Of a DNA stretch of 64,000 nucleotides, positions 1 to 12,725 are shown one piece after another. Under the pieces are notes generated by a model. It saw nothing but the letters and a program-made list of their open reading frames with translations. It searched no databases and was not told the DNA's origin. A program made the translations under genes and the position numbers. Source of the stretch: Marsupella aquatica (Eukaryota > Marchantiophyta); assembly GCA_973895155.1 (NCBI GenBank), contig OZ316897.1, positions 17,980,001 to 18,044,000 of the forward strand, read 5' to 3'. How positions within the stretch are numbered: the first letter of the stretch is position 1; each line of letters opens with the position of its first letter.

Positions 1-270
1 CGTTCGATTATTCCAGCTCTTCCAATGAAATACAGCTACTGCCAATGGTAAGAGCGAGGGTACATTCCGCAAAGGGGGCCCTCAGATACTTCGTCATCGT
101 CGTCAGAAAAACCATTTACTCTCCACACTCACAAACTTTACTCCAGACACAATGTTCACAACTACGTCGATTCAATTTGCCATTTATATCCAGTAGAACT
201 CTCAAAACTCAGCAGACTTCAATATTTACAAAACTCTACATGAATACAGCAACGGAGCTGCGAAGGCAAA

Positions 271-1186
271 CTATTTGAGAGAGTGATCGTTGAAGACAAG
301 TCTGCTTTCCAATTGTACTAGGTAACTGGCCCTAATTGCACTAGATAACCCAACACGATTCTTCTCCGCCAGCAAACGATTCCACAGGTAACCTAGTTTC
401 TTACTGGCATTCTCAATTCCAAACTGGAGTCCTTTGCTACGACAAGATACTCGACATGCCTCACTCAATTGTAGCATGCCGTAATCTTTGAACGTGAAGT
501 TTTCTTTGATTCGTTCACGAGGTAGGCTGCCCCTGAAGAGATTACCGCGCATCCGCAGCGAGAATGAAACGTACAGACATGTCTGGTGCCACTCCATTGC
601 CAGCTGCGAAAACGACAGTGCCACTCGACAAAAGGTTTTGAGCAAGTTGAAAGTTCTCTTTGCCTCTCTACAGGATGACCACTTCAGTGTATGTCGTTCA
701 AATCTGTCAAGCATCTGTACCAAAGAGACTCACTTGTTCAGTTTCACCACTCCTTGTCATAAACCAAAACAATTATCCCTTCTATATGTATGTACGAGCA
801 TACCCACATGAAAGCAAACCTCAAGGGAATTCCACCAACCATAACAATGTAACCCCCAGTCATCGTTAACAATGAACCAGTTCTCAACTTACTACAACCC
901 GGTGCGTTCTCAAATGAAAGCAGTGTCTCTGTTAGAAGTAAAGTGGCCATCCGATCGAGGACAACAAATTTCCATCTGAGATAATTCTCAATGCAGGAGG
1001 ACCCTCTATGATGGCAAATGTCGCCACATTCTTCATAAACAGTATCGAGACAACTTACAGAAAGTGGTGCCAGGCGGTGAGGACACTTGCAGTCTCCAAT
1101 ACGCTCAGCGCATTCTCCGCAATGGAACTACATCTCATCACAGACGCACTGGCCAGAGACGATGACGCCGCTCCTGCTGCCGGCAT
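271..1186 (-). other. Possible minus-strand gene fragments, unknown product
   Basis: I do not recognise this protein. An ATG at 1186 opens a 42-codon Ala/Ser-rich segment that ends at a good donor (GTAAGT, after 1059). It can be spliced in phase to an acceptor before 975, giving a second short exon to about 893. Further along the same strand a 150-codon open frame (723-271) follows a CAG acceptor near 711 and looks protein-like, with scattered basic and hydrophobic residues. I could not join exon 2 to this frame without a stop, so either an exon is missing or the parts are unrelated. No domain or signal is evident. Confidence 0.25.
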
Positions 1187-1189
1187 TGT

Positions 1190-3870
1190 GGTCGATGACT
1201 GCTTTTCCAAATTCTACACTCTGTGCTTGAGATCAAAGCTCTCCACAATTCTGCTACTTCTCCGCTCTCGTCTACAAACTAGCAGTTGCGAAGCAAGCAA
1301 AACCAGGGACGTCACACGAACTGTAAAAGCCTGTGGTGGGTACCGAGCTCTCATCAGCAGCGAGCAGAACGCCCTCTCTCTCTCACTCACCTCCCACGAC
1401 GTTTTCGATCGATTTGCATGTCCAAGAACTAGTCGAGGAGTTTGCATGTCGAGGTGGAGAGGGACAGAGCAGAGCTGTTTCTTTGGTGCAGTGACAAATG
1501 GCTTCATGGACACTTGTCATGTTGGTCGAGGTTATGAGATCAACTAGCCAACTGGGCAGGTCAGGAGCATTGTAAGGATCTGAAATCGTATGTATCTTTT
1601 CTTTGCATGGGTTGTTGGGCAATACAATTCCCTCCACCATGTGCAGACGATTGGTGTTCGTGCCTTTACACAAATTCCCTTATTTTTGCCTTCTTGTAAG
1701 CTTGATATTAGGGGCTCAAGGCTTCGATTATGGATGATGGCATTCAACCAAAAAGGAATGGTCATAATTTCTTCATAAGGATAATTATGTAAACTGTTTT
1801 TTTTTTGGTTTGTTTTGTCTGTCACCAGCCTCTACATTGTCTGATGGTAATGGCATAAGACCATTCCTTAATATGGCAAAAAGTTATGGACTATAAATTT
1901 TGGTAGGTCATAACTTGTCATCCATGAAATTGTCAGCTCTCCCCTATTAGTATGTTCGAGTTTGAACTCATCTAACTTGGATGGGATTGGACCATGTGTT
2001 GTTCTCCTAAGGGAGGTTGCTGTCCCTCCTTAAAACTGACCAGTGAGACACCACCATGAGTGGGCTGCTCCCCCTAGAGAGTCGCATGTCTTGTTAAGCT
2101 GTCTCTCTGTTGAGGCCTAGACTCTATATTGGCGCCAGCTTCCACTAATTCTGGCACTTTGACCTCTGGTACCCTTTTGATGTCGTTCCCCCTTTTTGGA
2201 GGGCTGTCCAATTGTATGCTGTCAATTTTTAATCGATCTTAATTGGATATGTCAAGGCAAGAACAGGTTGCGGTAAAGGCCAACATTTGGTGGTAAGAGT
2301 GGGACATTGTAAAGAAGAAAGTTTGATGTAAGGTTGTGTACTCAAGGTGCTTCTTGAACTGTGCATTGAGATGCAAACAAGACCCCACTTTAAGGTTCAT
2401 TGTGCCCCTCTGCACAACAGATTGGATCACTCGTCAAACTGGTCAAAATTTACAAAAAGGGGGCCCTACACCGTCCAATGAAGTAGAGGCAAACCAGGCC
2501 CACGGTGGACAAACACCAATGTGGGCAAATGCAAACCCCCAAAGCTTAGAAAGAGAAAAGCATTTGCAATTATCAAGTCTGAATTGCAAACCCCAAAAGC
2601 CTAGAAAGAGAAAAGCAATTGCAATCATCAAGTCTGAAATGCATACTCCTAGTTGAGGCAATTTAGTAATGTGTTCCCATTGTACACTTACAAATGAAAC
2701 TCATTTCACCTAATCCTTAGTCCAACACCGGTTCAATTTGTGAATTGTCACAGCGCCTCATTCGTAATTAATATTGTCATCTATGTGTGGAAGTTATCTC
2801 TACCTGTTTCTTTTGTACAGCATCCATTGAAACTGAAGTTTCCAGATACCAACAACATTGGACAAGATGTTTAATAGGCATACCTTACAACTCAAATAGC
2901 ATGTTTCCTATGTATAAGTGCTCACCTTTTTGGGTATCACAAAAGAGCTTGGTCCATTGGCGTCTTAGGGTCAAATGTTGGGGCTCATCCCAGTATCAAC
3001 TTCCATTCATTTAAACAACTAGCAATGTAAATAGAGCCCTCTGCTAATCTAATGCAACGTCTGCTGCAGGAGGCACCTTACAGAAACTGGGGTTGTCAAG
3101 CCGATTGCATTCTACTTCCTCCATCTACTGTGGTATGCTTCCTCCATCTACTGTGGTATGCTGAAACAATAATGGCTTTGATTAATAATGATAAAAATCC
3201 CCACAATCAATATCATGGGTACAGTGTATTGCCTCATTTTTATGTGTGATTACAGGGAAGGGCAATATGATGCCTAACCTTCTTTCTACTGACTAAATCG
3301 TACCACCAGGAATCTCTTTCGATCATTAATTACATCTCAAGTGCAAGCAAAATTAATATACCTTCGTGACTGAGCAATTGCCCAGGAATGGTGATGACCC
3401 TTTGCCTCAAGCACTTACTTGAAAGGCTTGATAGCTGGAGAAGGGACAAATGTAGGAGGCTACTCATGTGCACCATCTCCACCTGCCAAGTCGCCATAGC
3501 TTACCGACCGTGCAGAGTATTCGCTCACAAGAGAGGAAAATAAAGATTTTGGATTCTCCAAAAGTTGACTTGGAGAACCATACTCTTGTATTCGGCCTGC
3601 AGTCCACACTCATAATTAGATTCCAAAATTGCATCATCTTAAACTTGACTTGCATTGATTATTGGTAGACATCATGCACGCTTTCCCCTCAAAGCATTCA
3701 ACATGCTTTCAATCTTCAGTTTTCGTAAATCAGAGACAATTCCCATTAAAGTGTGATGCTGTGGCTTTTCATTTGGAGTAGTAAGACAACCATAGACATC
3801 CTGCAAGACAAACAATGGCGTGCCGATAGCTATTGCAATCCGAAACTCTTCATGTGCCTACCAGATTCCA
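1190..3870. other. Region without a recognisable gene
   Basis: Only short open frames are present and none resembles a known family. The stretch holds two small tandem duplications (2531-2640 and about 3117-3163). A frame of about 60 codons on the minus strand (about 3851-3670) lies just beyond the last assigned ABCC exon. It could be terminal ABCC sequence, but no in-phase splice join was found. Confidence 0.5.
2531..2640. repeat. Tandem duplication, 55-bp unit x2
   Basis: Two adjacent copies of a unit beginning GCAAACCCC and ending AAGTCTGAA(T/A)T, starting at 2531 and 2586, with about 90% identity. They lie in noncoding DNA. Confidence 0.85.
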
Positions 3871-3918
3871 ATGTTTAACTGAAAGTACTGAGCACGTTGC
3901 AAATTATAAGAAGTGTAC

Positions 3919-6900
3919 CTGCATCTAGTACCAAAACCTTGTCGCTATCCATCACGGTGGGTATCCTGTGAGCGATACTGATGACGGTGGAGTCTTTGAA
4001 CTCTTCTTGGATAATTGTTTGCATAATAGCATCAGTCTCTGCGTCCACTGAAGCAGTTGCCTCATCAAGGACCAGAATTTGACTATGTTTGAGCAGAACC
4101 CGACCGAGGCAGAAGAGTTGTCTCTGCCCAAGGCTCCAATTTTCTCCGCTCTCCAAAACTGCGCAGCATTAACAATTTCTGCTTAGTTTGGTGCTAAGAT
4201 ATGTTTTATTGTCGATAAATCCCCTCTCTCCTCTATCTTCACCAAGTCTAACCACAAAGTTTCTACCCACCTTATTCAACATGTTAACAAGAGATGTTCT
4301 GAAAAGAAACGTTCCACACAAGTTTTGTGAGTTAAACTGTCACCTACAATCGCAGCTCTAATTCCTTTAAACAATTACAGTCTTGCTTTCTAACAAATAT
4401 TTCAAGGTAGAAATTAGCTGAAGTCAACATTGGAACCAATCCAGAGCAGTTACAAAGGAGGGGGACAAAGCTGCAATGTTGGAAAACCTGGAGCATCCAG
4501 CTTTCGTTCTTGCGCTCTAACGCTGCCAGCTAGTTGACATTTCTCCAAAGCCTGCAAATGGAAGAGCATCTAGTGAGATTAAACAAGATCAACTGAAGCA
4601 TATTTCCGCAGGTACTACACAAGATTTCCAAATACTTCGAGGTTCTTAAGTTAACGTCTTGCAAGGTGTCAAGACATTCATAATACAGGGCAAGAAACCG
4701 AAGTACAAAAAGAGAGCAACACTCAGAACTGACGTGGCTGATAGTTTTTCGCTGCCAACTCAATTGAAAATCTAGAGAGTGGGACCACTGAATACATACT
4801 GTCCAAATATCAGCATCCACATACTCCCCGAGAGGATCCATGTTGCTTCGAACAGTGCCATCAAACAGTGTAGGATCCTGTGGTATGATACTCAGGCGGG
4901 AGCGCAAGTCATTCAGCCCAAGAGTGCTGATGTCTACATCATCTATAATTACCGAACCCTCCGCAGCTTCTACAAGTCTAAACAGAGCGAGTATGAGCGT
5001 TGATTTTCCACTGCCAGTTCGACCAACAACTCCAACTTTGTGTCCGCCCTTGATGGTCAAATCTATACCCTTCAACACCAGAGGTGTTTGGGGTCGATAG
5101 CGAAGCTGAGTCATCCACGACCAACACATGTGAGAAAAGTATCTCATGAAACCTAGATTGACGACTCGTTCAACAAATTACAGTCGTACAGACTGGAGAG
5201 AAAAGGAGCATTCTTGTTTGCTTCACTGAAAATTCGGCGCTTGAAGTGGGGATATAAAACTTGCGAAAACAACACCTTGAATAAGACTCTCAACATTAAC
5301 GTACAACTCCCAAGCAAAACCGTTTCTATGGCTGAGGGCCAATGACAAACCTTCAGGTTTTGCAACACAATGTTTCCAGGGTAAGGCCAACTGGAAGGTG
5401 GCCGGGTCTTGTCTATTCTTAGCTCTGCCTCGGCGGGCAAGTTACTGTATTGTCCAATGCGTTCAACCGAAACCATTTTGTTTTCGAGTTGGCAATACAT
5501 CCAGGCGACAATGAAAAGAGATCCATTCAAGTTCATTCCATAGGTCAAGCACAATCCCACCATTTCTGCATCATTACAAGACAAGTGAGTATGGCACAAG
5601 CAAATAGGTACACGAACCCTTTAGTGGAAAATAACTTGCCCAGTCAGATCTGACAAGCAATTTCTAAACTATTTGTCCTATAAAAAATTTGAAAACAGAG
5701 GAGAAATATGTTCTCGTCTGGGTTCTCTTTCCATGACAACAGAAAAGAAGGCAATGTTGGAGCTTAACAATCACCATTATTGTGGCACTGACCTGAATCA
5801 ATGTAGCCCACAGGAAGGAGTACTAAAGCAAGGGTTGAACAACAATATATAACGATGCCAATTAGCTCCATTCGAAGTCCAACCCACTCAGTCGCGGCTT
5901 GGTAATGAAAGGGCATCCGCAGGTTGGAGTCAACCGTATCCACATTCATCTGGATGAACCGATCCTGCTGTTGAAAGCCCCGAATCGTCACAAACCCTGC
6001 AATAGTCTCCGAAAAATGATTGATAACTGGTGCTTGTGTAAGGCCATCGAGCCTAGTCAACTCTCTTGCCGTTGCGAAGTAAGTTGTCTGCATAGTTCAA
6101 TCAAGCATGGAGAACACCCAGAATCGTGTGAGGGTTCATATACATGAATTACAGAAACAAACGGGTGTGAATTGAGATGAGGGTTTACTGTATTGTCTGC
6201 AAAGACGAAGATCAGAACGAGTGTGTAGCTAGAAGATCACAAAACTTGATTGGATTCGGTTGAAATGAATAAAAATAATAATTTCTGGTTCACTACGAAT
6301 AAAAGTTGAGATATATCACGTGAGAGCCAGGTAACCGGAGTGTACCTGATATCTGTAGTAGAAAAACCCCAGAGGAATAAGTAAAATAGAAACCTGCCAA
6401 GTGATACTCAAAGTGACTAAAATAACGCCCACAAGTTGGAATCCAACGCTAACAACTCCATTGAACCATACTGGTATCTGTACGTCGGTATTTGCCTGAT
6501 CCGTCGAAGCCTGTTCATAGAACAAGAACGAGGAAAGTTCTGTTAGAGAATTGTCTGGGATGAAATTTATCCATCCCTAATATCCTGTTTATGTAAGACT
6601 CTAACTGGTTATGCTATCACCCAACACCAAGTCATGCCGGCTGCAAGACATTTGGTTGTAAAAATTGGCTCCCACGGGAATAGCTACGCCGCTGAAGAAG
6701 TCCAGCAAACAGAGATCATACATCCCCACATGGATATCTCAATTTGGGCCTAAGAATGTTGAATGCGCAGGAAACAAAGGAAGCCGGAAGTACATGCAAG
6801 GCAACATTGAAACACTAAACCTCTACATGCAGATGACATGTATTTGTCTCACCGTACCAGAAATTGGGAACAAGGAAGAGTAATTAAACGTTTCGTGACT

Positions 6901-9900
6901 TGATGCTCTTATTATGTAGGGTAGATAAAGTTAACACTTACCCGACTCAGAATCCTTCCAGTTGGTGTCGTGTCAAAAAATGACATAGGTGCACGGAATA
7001 GGCTACGTAGCATTCCAAGGTAAAAACTTTGAGCGGTAACGAGACCTATGTAGGCCACTAAAAACGCTCGGATGAACACTGTAATCCCACAAGCAGCTGC
7101 AAGACTAGCATAAACGACCACAAACCTTGCGGTCTGTGTATTTTGTTCACCCTCTGGGGTAGCCCCGTAGGCCACCCAAAAGTCACCTCCAATTTGGAGT
7201 ACCTGCCATGCAACCTGGATGACGAGGAGCAGGATGAGCAATAAACCCCCATAAGCCCTTGTGAAGTACGACCAGTACACTGACCAGCTCACACGACCAG
7301 ATGCCCTTTGCTCAGCTTGAGTCAATTGAGCAGATCTCGTCGCGTCCTCGTCAGATTTCACTTCAGTAGCCGATTTTTTTCTCTGGGAGAGACTCTTCCC
7401 AAGCCCATCATCACTTCGATGTGACGAAGACCTCGAAAAAGAACGGGATTTGGCCTGGTAAGAAGTTGGTGAGGGTGCTTCCTCAGCAGGAGTGTCTGAA
7501 TCCTGAGGTTCAGCCACTTCATGTGGTTGCACTTTGCTAAATGCCTCATTAGTCGCCCCCACCAGTGCTTCAAAATCTGTCCCTCCTGTTAAGAGGTCTT
7601 CATAATGCCCTGACTGGACAATCTTCCCATCTCGCAGTACCTATTGCATGCAAGATGAAAGCTACTTAGGGTCCCAACTCATCATACAAAGAAGTTTTTC
7701 CTACAGTATCCATAATTTGAATCAGTCACATCGTCAAAGACTTACCACAATCAAATCTGCTCCTGGCAGAAAATCAATTTGATGAGTAACTAATATCACC
7801 GTCTTACCAGCTAAACCCCCAACGATACAATCCTGCAAATTCCGTGCCAACAAAACAACCGTATCAAACGCGCTGACACAACTGAAAAGTACTTCGCAAA
7901 GTTCTTTATCAATAAAAACTAATTTGCCCATATTTTTCTTTAAAAAATAAGAGAAGCAAAAATTGTGACTTATAACTATCAAACAGCCTCCCTTGTATAC
8001 AATCCATCAATAACCATCCTAAATTCCCTAATTCAGACATAAAAAGAATAAACTTTGAATTTGCAAAACAGGTGCCTTGCAATTATACAACAGAGTACAA
8101 TAAAAAAGGTCTTGCATGACATGTTTTCGGACAATCAGCAGGTGTGGGCAAGCAAACTGACTCGAAATAAGGCAGAGCCCGTGTGAGCATCCACTGCACT
8201 AAAGATGTCATCCAGTAAGTAAACATCACTATCTTGATACACTGCTCGGGCCAGTTGGATGCGCTGTTTCTGCCCTCCACTAAGATTTATACCACGCTCT
8301 CCAATCTCAGTCTGGTCTCCAAATTCCATTTGCGCAAGATCTGTCTCCAAGGCACATTTGGATATCGTAGAAAAGTACTTGGCTTTATCCATCGGCTGAC
8401 CAAATAAGATATTGTCTTGAATAGTCCCAGTCTGTATCCAGGCTTGCTGAGATACATAAGCCGTTGTCCCACTGGTCTTTACCTGCCCATATTCAATCCA
8501 AAAGCTCATCAGAGAGATCCACAACGACCCAATGCAAGACAGAAATTCTTCTTTAGCTACACCCTCGGAGAATTGTGTAGCATTATACTACTTCACACCG
8601 GCACATAACTACAGACAACGAGAACAGAGTCTAGGATAATCCTCAGGCCAGCAAGTTCGACAATGACTTCATGAAATGTGAGACCGAATGAATACGTTTG
8701 AATCCTCAAATTTTCCGATAAGGTTGGAATCACGACATCGTCATATGAGAGCCTCTATCCTTTCAGTATCAGATTCTAATCTCCAATCAAAAGTAAACTC
8801 AACCCCCCTGAACCTCCAGCATTACAGAAACCTTTGAGACAGTTATTAAGTTGGCGTCATATGAAGCAAGAGTCTTCCATACCGTTCCTGACACCGTCGT
8901 CATTTCTCCAAGCAGCGCCGCTAAGAGAGAACTCTTTCCCATCCCAACCTTCCCGACAATAGCAACCATAGATCCCGGCTTCACGTGTAAATTGATGTCA
9001 TGCAAATTTGGGGTCTCGAGCTCTGCACCCCATTTGAAAGAGCCTCCTTCAACACTGACTGCCCACTCAGATGCTCCATGTGGTAATTTCTGCACAGCGT
9101 CTGGCTGCAGCTCATCACTCCACAAATATCTTTGGAGCCGTTCCAAGGAAATTCTACACTGTGAGACTGCAATGAGAGTTTGAGGGAACGTTCGCAAAGG
9201 CTCCTGAACTATCTTCACAGTTGATATTGTTGTGAATGCCATAGAGGAAGACAAATTCCTTCCCATCAAATAGGTGCAGGTAAATATTGCCACAGTGGTG
9301 GCAAGAGGCGTGAGCCAGAGAGTGAAGGTATTCCAATTAACTGTAATCATAAACTTCGCCAGAGCATTGTACTCCTTCTGCCGTGCCCCTGAAACGTTAT
9401 CAAGGAACCTTTGATCCCAGGATTGAAGCTTAATGATCTTCATATTGTTGAGTGATTCGACGGTTACGAGCATCCTCTTATCTCTGCTCAACATGAATCT
9501 CTTCTGGAAGTCCTGGAGCTTTGTGGCAACCCCAGTTGTCGCTGCAGCACTGAGAAGGATCACCACTAATCCTGCAAATGCCGAGACTCCAGTCACAGAG
9601 AAGAGTATAGCAATGGCCACTACAAGTTGGCAAGGTACAAGCCATACATTGTTGAGTTGAACGCACAGATCACCCAGCTGCTGAACATCCACTGACATGT
9701 AATTGATAATTTGTCCCACACCATGGCTTTGCCGGGCAAAGCTTGACAGCCTGAGTCCTTTTCGATACACCGCAGAAATCAGTGACGACCTCACTCCAAT
9801 TCCCACCCTCTGGCAAGAGAACTGGTAGACATGACTTGTCGCAACTTCCGTGGTCTTGGCTAGAAACAAGATCAAAACCAGAAGAAGGCCTTCATATGGA

Positions 9901-10331
9901 AAGGATTCATTCCCAGAAGTGACCTGGACGAAGCTCTGGATTAGCACTGGACCCACGAACAATACCGAGAGCCTGCATAGTGCGAGAATACTGGTGCCGA
10001 GGAACTCCTTCCAGAAGGTTTTGACTAATGTTCTCCTTACTGAATTTGGCTGCTGTTTGTTCGGCCAGTTAGCTACAAAGTTCTCATAACGCTTTCTAGT
10101 TCGATGGTCCCGCCTCAACAGAGGAACGTCGTCCTTCGAAAGTGCTCTTTCTTTACCTTCTTTCAACAGTGGATTCAACCAACTAAACGACGTGATTCCC
10201 CAAAATCCAGCACTTGCAAAGTCAGTCGTTCGGAGTCCTTTCAGAGATGGGTCTAAGTACTTCTCCTCCTCCTCCTCCTCCTCCTCTGGAATTCTGGATT
10301 CCAACAGTGGCTTGGTGACTCCGTGCTCCAT
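3919..10331 (-). CDS. ABCC-type (MRP) ABC transporter, 10 exons placed
   Basis: ATP-driven exporter of the ABCC/multidrug-resistance-associated family, which in plants moves glutathione conjugates and other organic anions across the vacuolar or plasma membrane. Exons (minus strand): 10331-8883, 8482-8162, 7832-7746, 7640-6942, 6510-6346, 6087-5793, 5565-5351, 5105-4800, 4551-4488, 4158-3919. All have GT-AG borders and compatible phases, giving about 1,280 codons. Order: acidic N-terminus, TMD1, NBD1 (Walker [10 protein letters not shown], signature LSGGQKQR, Walker B LLDD), Ser/Arg-rich linker, TMD2, NBD2 (Walker [10 protein letters not shown], signature SLGQRQL, Walker [12 protein letters not shown]-loop IAHR). 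NBD1 has Asp where NBD2 has the catalytic Glu, as is usual in ABCC proteins. The protein starts in the L0 linker, so the TMD0 bundle of long MRPs is absent. The last ~25 residues after VLVLDAG are unresolved; reading through the donor gives 13 more codons and a stop. Confidence 0.93.
10260..10290 (-). repeat. CTC/GAG trinucleotide run coding poly-Glu
   Basis: A CTC repeat on the plus strand encodes eight consecutive Glu residues near the N-terminus of the ABCC protein, in its cytosolic linker. It is a likely length-polymorphic microsatellite inside coding sequence. Confidence 0.85.
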
Positions 10332-12230
10332 GTTCGCTCTCCAAACGACCCCCTGGCAGCCACAATCGAGAAACCAGAATTTTAGAAAGGTCCAGACTTT
10401 TGGGCACTTGTTGTAATAAAACTGAATACTTAGAAAATGATCAACGTGTGTTCAACCGAAGCTGCATATGAGGCAAAAAAACAGAAGAGAGTGTAACTCT
10501 GTTATGAATTCATCGACTTCAAAGAGTACTGCAAACTCAGGCAATTATATCAGAAAGCCTGCATCCAAGCTACAAGATTCAATCCCGGTCAGATGGTAAT
10601 TTAGCTGTTGCTGAGGGGCAGCTCGATGAACCGCTCTGCCCTTAGAGAAAGAAGGAGGAGACTTCGTCTTCTCGCTTGGTTCATTGAAATAACGCGAGAC
10701 ATGGCTATTTGACGCACATCGGCAAGACTTGGTGTTCGTTTCACAGCGGCTTGTCTATGGTGAAAAAATTGTCTCCGCCGGTATCCATTACTTCAGTCCT
10801 TCATTCTAAACTTGTGAATGGACCTTCGGCCGCTCAGAACCATAAAAAACTTCAATTCTTACAACGGTCTTCCGTAGTCTCGTTTGGCCACGATTCACGG
10901 TCTTCCGTAGTCTCGATTGGCCTCGATTCCTACTGCTGCATGAATGCCTACCTGAGATCACTACATCAGCGTAATGCTGAACTCAATCTGAATCCGAACA
11001 GCAAAGGTGCACTCCAGCTAACTAAGGTGGAACTGCTACTTGATCGCCAGACGACGATGGACGAGGCGATGAATCTATCGGATTCAAAAAATTGACTGCC
11101 TACCTACTTGAACTGCAGGGCCCACTCAATCCACATCGCCCAATTACCTCAGCGGGCCAGGTTGCACCCTCATGCACGTCCTTGCACGCGGTGGGTGTTT
11201 CTCATTCTCCTCAATTTTCAACTCATGTAACCATGTAGGCGGTGGCACCTCATGATTTTCCCAGATTCATAATTGCATGTCGATGTCAGGTGTATACCCC
11301 AACAACCAAGGATTGACAGATTTTACTGCATCATGTCCTTTGTCTGCCTTGGGATGGTGTCTCTGTACACCACGAGAAAACCGCAAGCTGGGGACCCTCA
11401 AAGGATAGTGGATATTACGCTAGCGATGCGGCCCAGCTCACGTGTACCAAATCAGATCCAAAAAAGTTGGATGGAGTCCAATAAAATCAAACGCGACACT
11501 GAAATTGTATTCATAAGAAGGCCAAGCTCAGTGCTCCACAGTGCTTTCCATCAAGTACATCATCAAGAATGGTCGATCAACGAAGGCGAAATCCGCCTTC
11601 ATGCCCAACTCAGCCACATTGCAGCAGCATCTCTTGAGCAGTATGAGAAATTCTCCCTATGCTAAAGTGAACATTTCATGCAGTAGAGTTCCAGAGCCGC
11701 TCACCGAGTTTCCAACTTCCCATCAAGTCGATGCGGAGCCGAATTCGAACCGATCAGTCCGCCAGCGTCTCATCTCTCAGCCCCACAATCGATCCGACCA
11801 TAGCTCGACAACTCACGGAGCCGGGTCTATTAAAGGGAGAGCAATTGCGGGCGAAGACAGACTTTCACTGGACCTGCCGAGAATTCTGGGTCCAGCTTAC
11901 GAGTGACTTCTGCGGCTTGGCACGCAAGCTCGTCATAATACCTCAGCCCCAACAGTTTGACCGACCTATAGTATGGGCATCTGGGTATAGAGAAAACTTC
12001 ATGCACGCTCTCACTGTTTGCTTAGTTTGTAAGTTTCCGTGCTTTAATGGAGAAGTTTGTGATTTGGATCCGAGAGTTAACCAAACTTCTCACTCTCATT
12101 CTTGGAGACGAATGTGATTTCCGTTGGAAGGAGAAGGACGTGATTTGGATCCGAGAATTACAAACTTCTAATTTTTATGCTCATTTCAATGTGACGTGAC
12201 TTTTTCGGATTTCTCGTTTTTCAAGCGTCA
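10332..12230. other. Upstream/intergenic region, no recognisable gene
   Basis: This is the 5' side of the ABCC gene. Plus-strand open frames of 120-130 codons (10709-11095, 11273-11665, 11541-11906, 11731-12117) overlap one another in different frames and match no family I recognise. A 34-bp tandem duplication (GGTCTTCCGTAGTCTCG...) starts near 10864 and 10898. No minus-strand frame here could supply the missing ABCC TMD0. Confidence 0.45.
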
Positions 12231-12372
12231 CTTTAATGGTAGGGATTTTTCACCCCTAGAGTTTATACCAAAATCTTTAATGGTAGGGACTATTCACCCC
12301 TAGAGTTTCTACAAAAAACTTTATGGGAGTGACTATTCACCCCTAAAGTTTATACCGAAATCTTTAAAGTGA
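12231..12372. repeat. 44-bp tandem repeat, about 3.3 copies
   Basis: Units begin CTTTAATGGTAGGGA at 12231, 12275, 12319 and 12362 (partial), each containing TATTCACCCCTA(G/A)AG. The regular period and divergence resemble a minisatellite or the subterminal repeats of a DNA transposon. No terminal motif was found with them. Confidence 0.85.
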
Positions 12373-12499
12373 CAAAAATAACGTCCAGAGGTGCTATTTT
12401 AGATGGGGCTGACGCTCAATTCACTTGCTTTGTTTGGAAAGCCAGTGAGTAAACTTTTGGGGGCTTTTGGAGATGGACCTCAGAAGAATGCAGTGCTGG

Positions 12500-12725
12500 G
12501 TCTGAGCCTCATGTAAAGTGACCCCAAATCAGGGTTTAGGGTTCTACGATACAATACCGGTCATCTTACATCAATGATTGCTCATGATTCTTGCCAGCCA
12601 TCATGAGCCTACTAGAGTGAAGTCATGTAAAGAGTGACCCTAAGGGCGTAGGGTTTTAAGATACATTCCCGGTTCTCTGGTTCAATGATTGACTCGTCAT
12701 TAATGCCACCCATAATGAATTAGAG
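12500..12725. repeat. Diverged tandem duplication, ~115-bp unit
   Basis: Two copies begin CATGTAAAG near 12508 and 12624. Both run through GTGACCC, AGGGTTT, GATACA, CCGGT and CAATGATTG to a CATCATGA/CATAATGA end. Identity is roughly 70%. Confidence 0.65.
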
